This document shows positions 63,180-64,000 of a stretch of DNA of 64,000 bases, piece after piece (positions within the stretch are counted from its first letter, which is position 1; every line of letters begins with the position of its first letter). The translations under genes were made by a program, and so were the position numbers. The notes below the pieces were generated by a model, which was not told the origin of the DNA, ran no database searches, and saw only the letters and a list, made by a program, of their open reading frames with translations. The stretch comes from Marivibrio halodurans (GTDB lineage: Bacteria > Pseudomonadota > Alphaproteobacteria > UBA8366 > Aestuariispiraceae). The stretch lies in assembly GCF_017963645.1 (NCBI RefSeq), contig NZ_JAGMWN010000004.1, positions 248,001-312,000 on the forward strand, written 5' to 3'.

Positions 63180-64000
63180 TCAGGAGAGGGACGCCGGAAC
63201 CCGAGCAACGATGCTCTTGGTCCGCAAATAGGATAGCAGCGCGACGAGCCCCTTTTCCCGTCCGAAGCCGGAATGGCCCACACCGCCGAACGGAACCTCG
63301 ACCCCGCCGCCCCAATAGTCGTTGATGGTCACCTGACCGCATTTCAGATCGCGCGCGATCGCCAAGGCGGCGGAGACATCCCGGGTATAGATGCCCGCCA
63401 TCAGGCCATAGCGCGTTCCATTGGCCGCCCGCAGCGCGTCCGCCGGCCCGTCGACCACCTGGACGGACAGGACGGGGCCGAATATCTCCTCCTGAACGCA
63501 TGGCGAGTCCGGCGGCAGGTCGTCGATCACCGTCGGCGCGACGAACCAGCCATCGCCGCCTTTCGGGTCGGCGACGGCTTCCCCGCCGCACAGGATTCTG
63601 TCACCGCCCGCCCGCGCGGTATCGATGAATTCCAGGATGCGGTCCATCTGGCGCCGGGAATTGATCGCGCCCATCCTGTTGCCACGCAGGCCGTGGCCCA
63701 CGGTAATCGCGCGCGCGCGATCGACCACCGCCGCGACGAGGTCGGCATGGATGGCGCGCTCCACGACGAGGCGCGACCCGGCGGAACATATCTGTCCGGC
63801 ATTCTCGAAGATCGCCCCGATCACGCCGTCCGCCGTCTTCGCGATATCGCAGTCAGCCAGCGCGATGACCGGGGACTTGCCACCCAGTTCCATCGTGACA
63901 CTGGCGAAGTGATCCGCCGCCGCCTGCATGACGCGCGTTCCCGTGACCGGGGAGCCCGTGAAGGTCACATGCGCCACATCGGGATGGGCGGACAGCGCGG
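63180..64000 (-). CDS. Aldehyde dehydrogenase, C-terminal part (cut by window edge)
   Basis: The C-terminal 273 codons of an ALDH whose start lies beyond the window. Visible are VTFTGSPVTGTRVM, the catalytic Glu in MELGGKSPV, the catalytic Cys in NAGQICSAGSRLVV, EEIFGPVLSV, and PFGGVGHSGFGREKG. It is 19 bp upstream of the ATPase gene in the same direction. It may oxidise an aldehyde from the imported compound. Confidence 0.92.
   Translation of the reverse strand, partial: ALSAHPDVAHVTFTGSPVTGTRVMQAAADHFASVTMELGGKSPVIALADCDIAKTADGVIGAIFENAGQICSAGSRLVVERAIHADLVAAVVDRARAITVGHGLRGNRMGAINSRRQMDRILEFIDTARAGGDRILCGGEAVADPKGGDGWFVAPTVIDDLPPDSPCVQEEIFGPVLSVQVVDGPADALRAANGTRYGLMAGIYTRDVSAALAIARDLKCGQVTINDYWGGGVEVPFGGVGHSGFGREKGLVALLSYLRTKSIVARVPASLS

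Overview
The window is GC-rich, densely coded DNA, probably from an alphaproteobacterium. The many TRAP transporters (two TAXI-type, two DctPQM-type), hydantoinase-type and phthalate/pca catabolic genes suggest this, but no rRNA, tRNA or core marker gene is present, so the placement is inference. Most of the window is accessory: a surface-sugar locus followed by a mosaic of catabolic modules, each with its own importer and regulator.

1-11.3 kb is a nucleotide-sugar and cell-surface glycan locus. It holds RmlA, RmlB and a DegT-type sugar aminotransferase (route to a dTDP-amino-dideoxyhexose), four separate left-handed beta-helix (NeuD/PglD-like) acyltransferase-type proteins, an acyl carrier protein with its own AMP-dependent acyl ligase, an SGNH-hydrolase-like protein and a GT-B-like glycosyltransferase. 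Together they suggest an unusually acylated amino sugar. A remnant of an AEC-family transporter at about 11.33-11.47 kb marks the junction to the next module.

11.4-29.8 kb is a complete phthalate-to-central-metabolism module. Phthalate 4,5-dioxygenase (oxygenase and reductase), dihydrodiol dehydrogenase and 4,5-dihydroxyphthalate decarboxylase give protocatechuate. PcaHG, PcaB, PcaC, PcaD, PcaIJ and PcaF then give succinyl-CoA and acetyl-CoA. A TAXI-TRAP importer, an aldehyde dehydrogenase, a ThDP-dependent decarboxylase-like enzyme, a small DMT transporter and a MarR regulator are embedded. A 15-bp palindrome overlies both divergent promoters at 17.6 kb.

29.8-31.2 kb is a strongly AT-rich insertion carrying one small secreted protein of unknown function. 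31.2-45.3 kb is a 3-hydroxyanthranilate-centred module: 3-hydroxyanthranilate 3,4-dioxygenase, a dihydrodipicolinate-synthase-like lyase, an aspartate-dehydrogenase-like protein, an aldehyde dehydrogenase, a LysR regulator, two TRAP systems, and a single-chain fusion of an amidohydrolase with an alpha/beta-hydrolase. The upstream region of the dioxygenase gene has been duplicated 3.6 kb away with a truncated reading frame.

45.7-56.0 kb has hydantoinase/oxoprolinase-type HyuA and HyuB (HyuB with an extra zinc-ribbon-like tail) flanked by two SDR epimerase-like proteins, divergent from a DctPQM transporter and an FCD-type GntR regulator. The intergenic region has two mirror-image promoters, each overlaid by the same operator-like palindrome. 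56.2-64 kb holds a hypothetical gene and an operon with an N,N-dimethylformamidase-large-subunit-like protein, a complete sugar/polyol-type ABC importer and the C-terminal part of an aldehyde dehydrogenase cut by the window edge.
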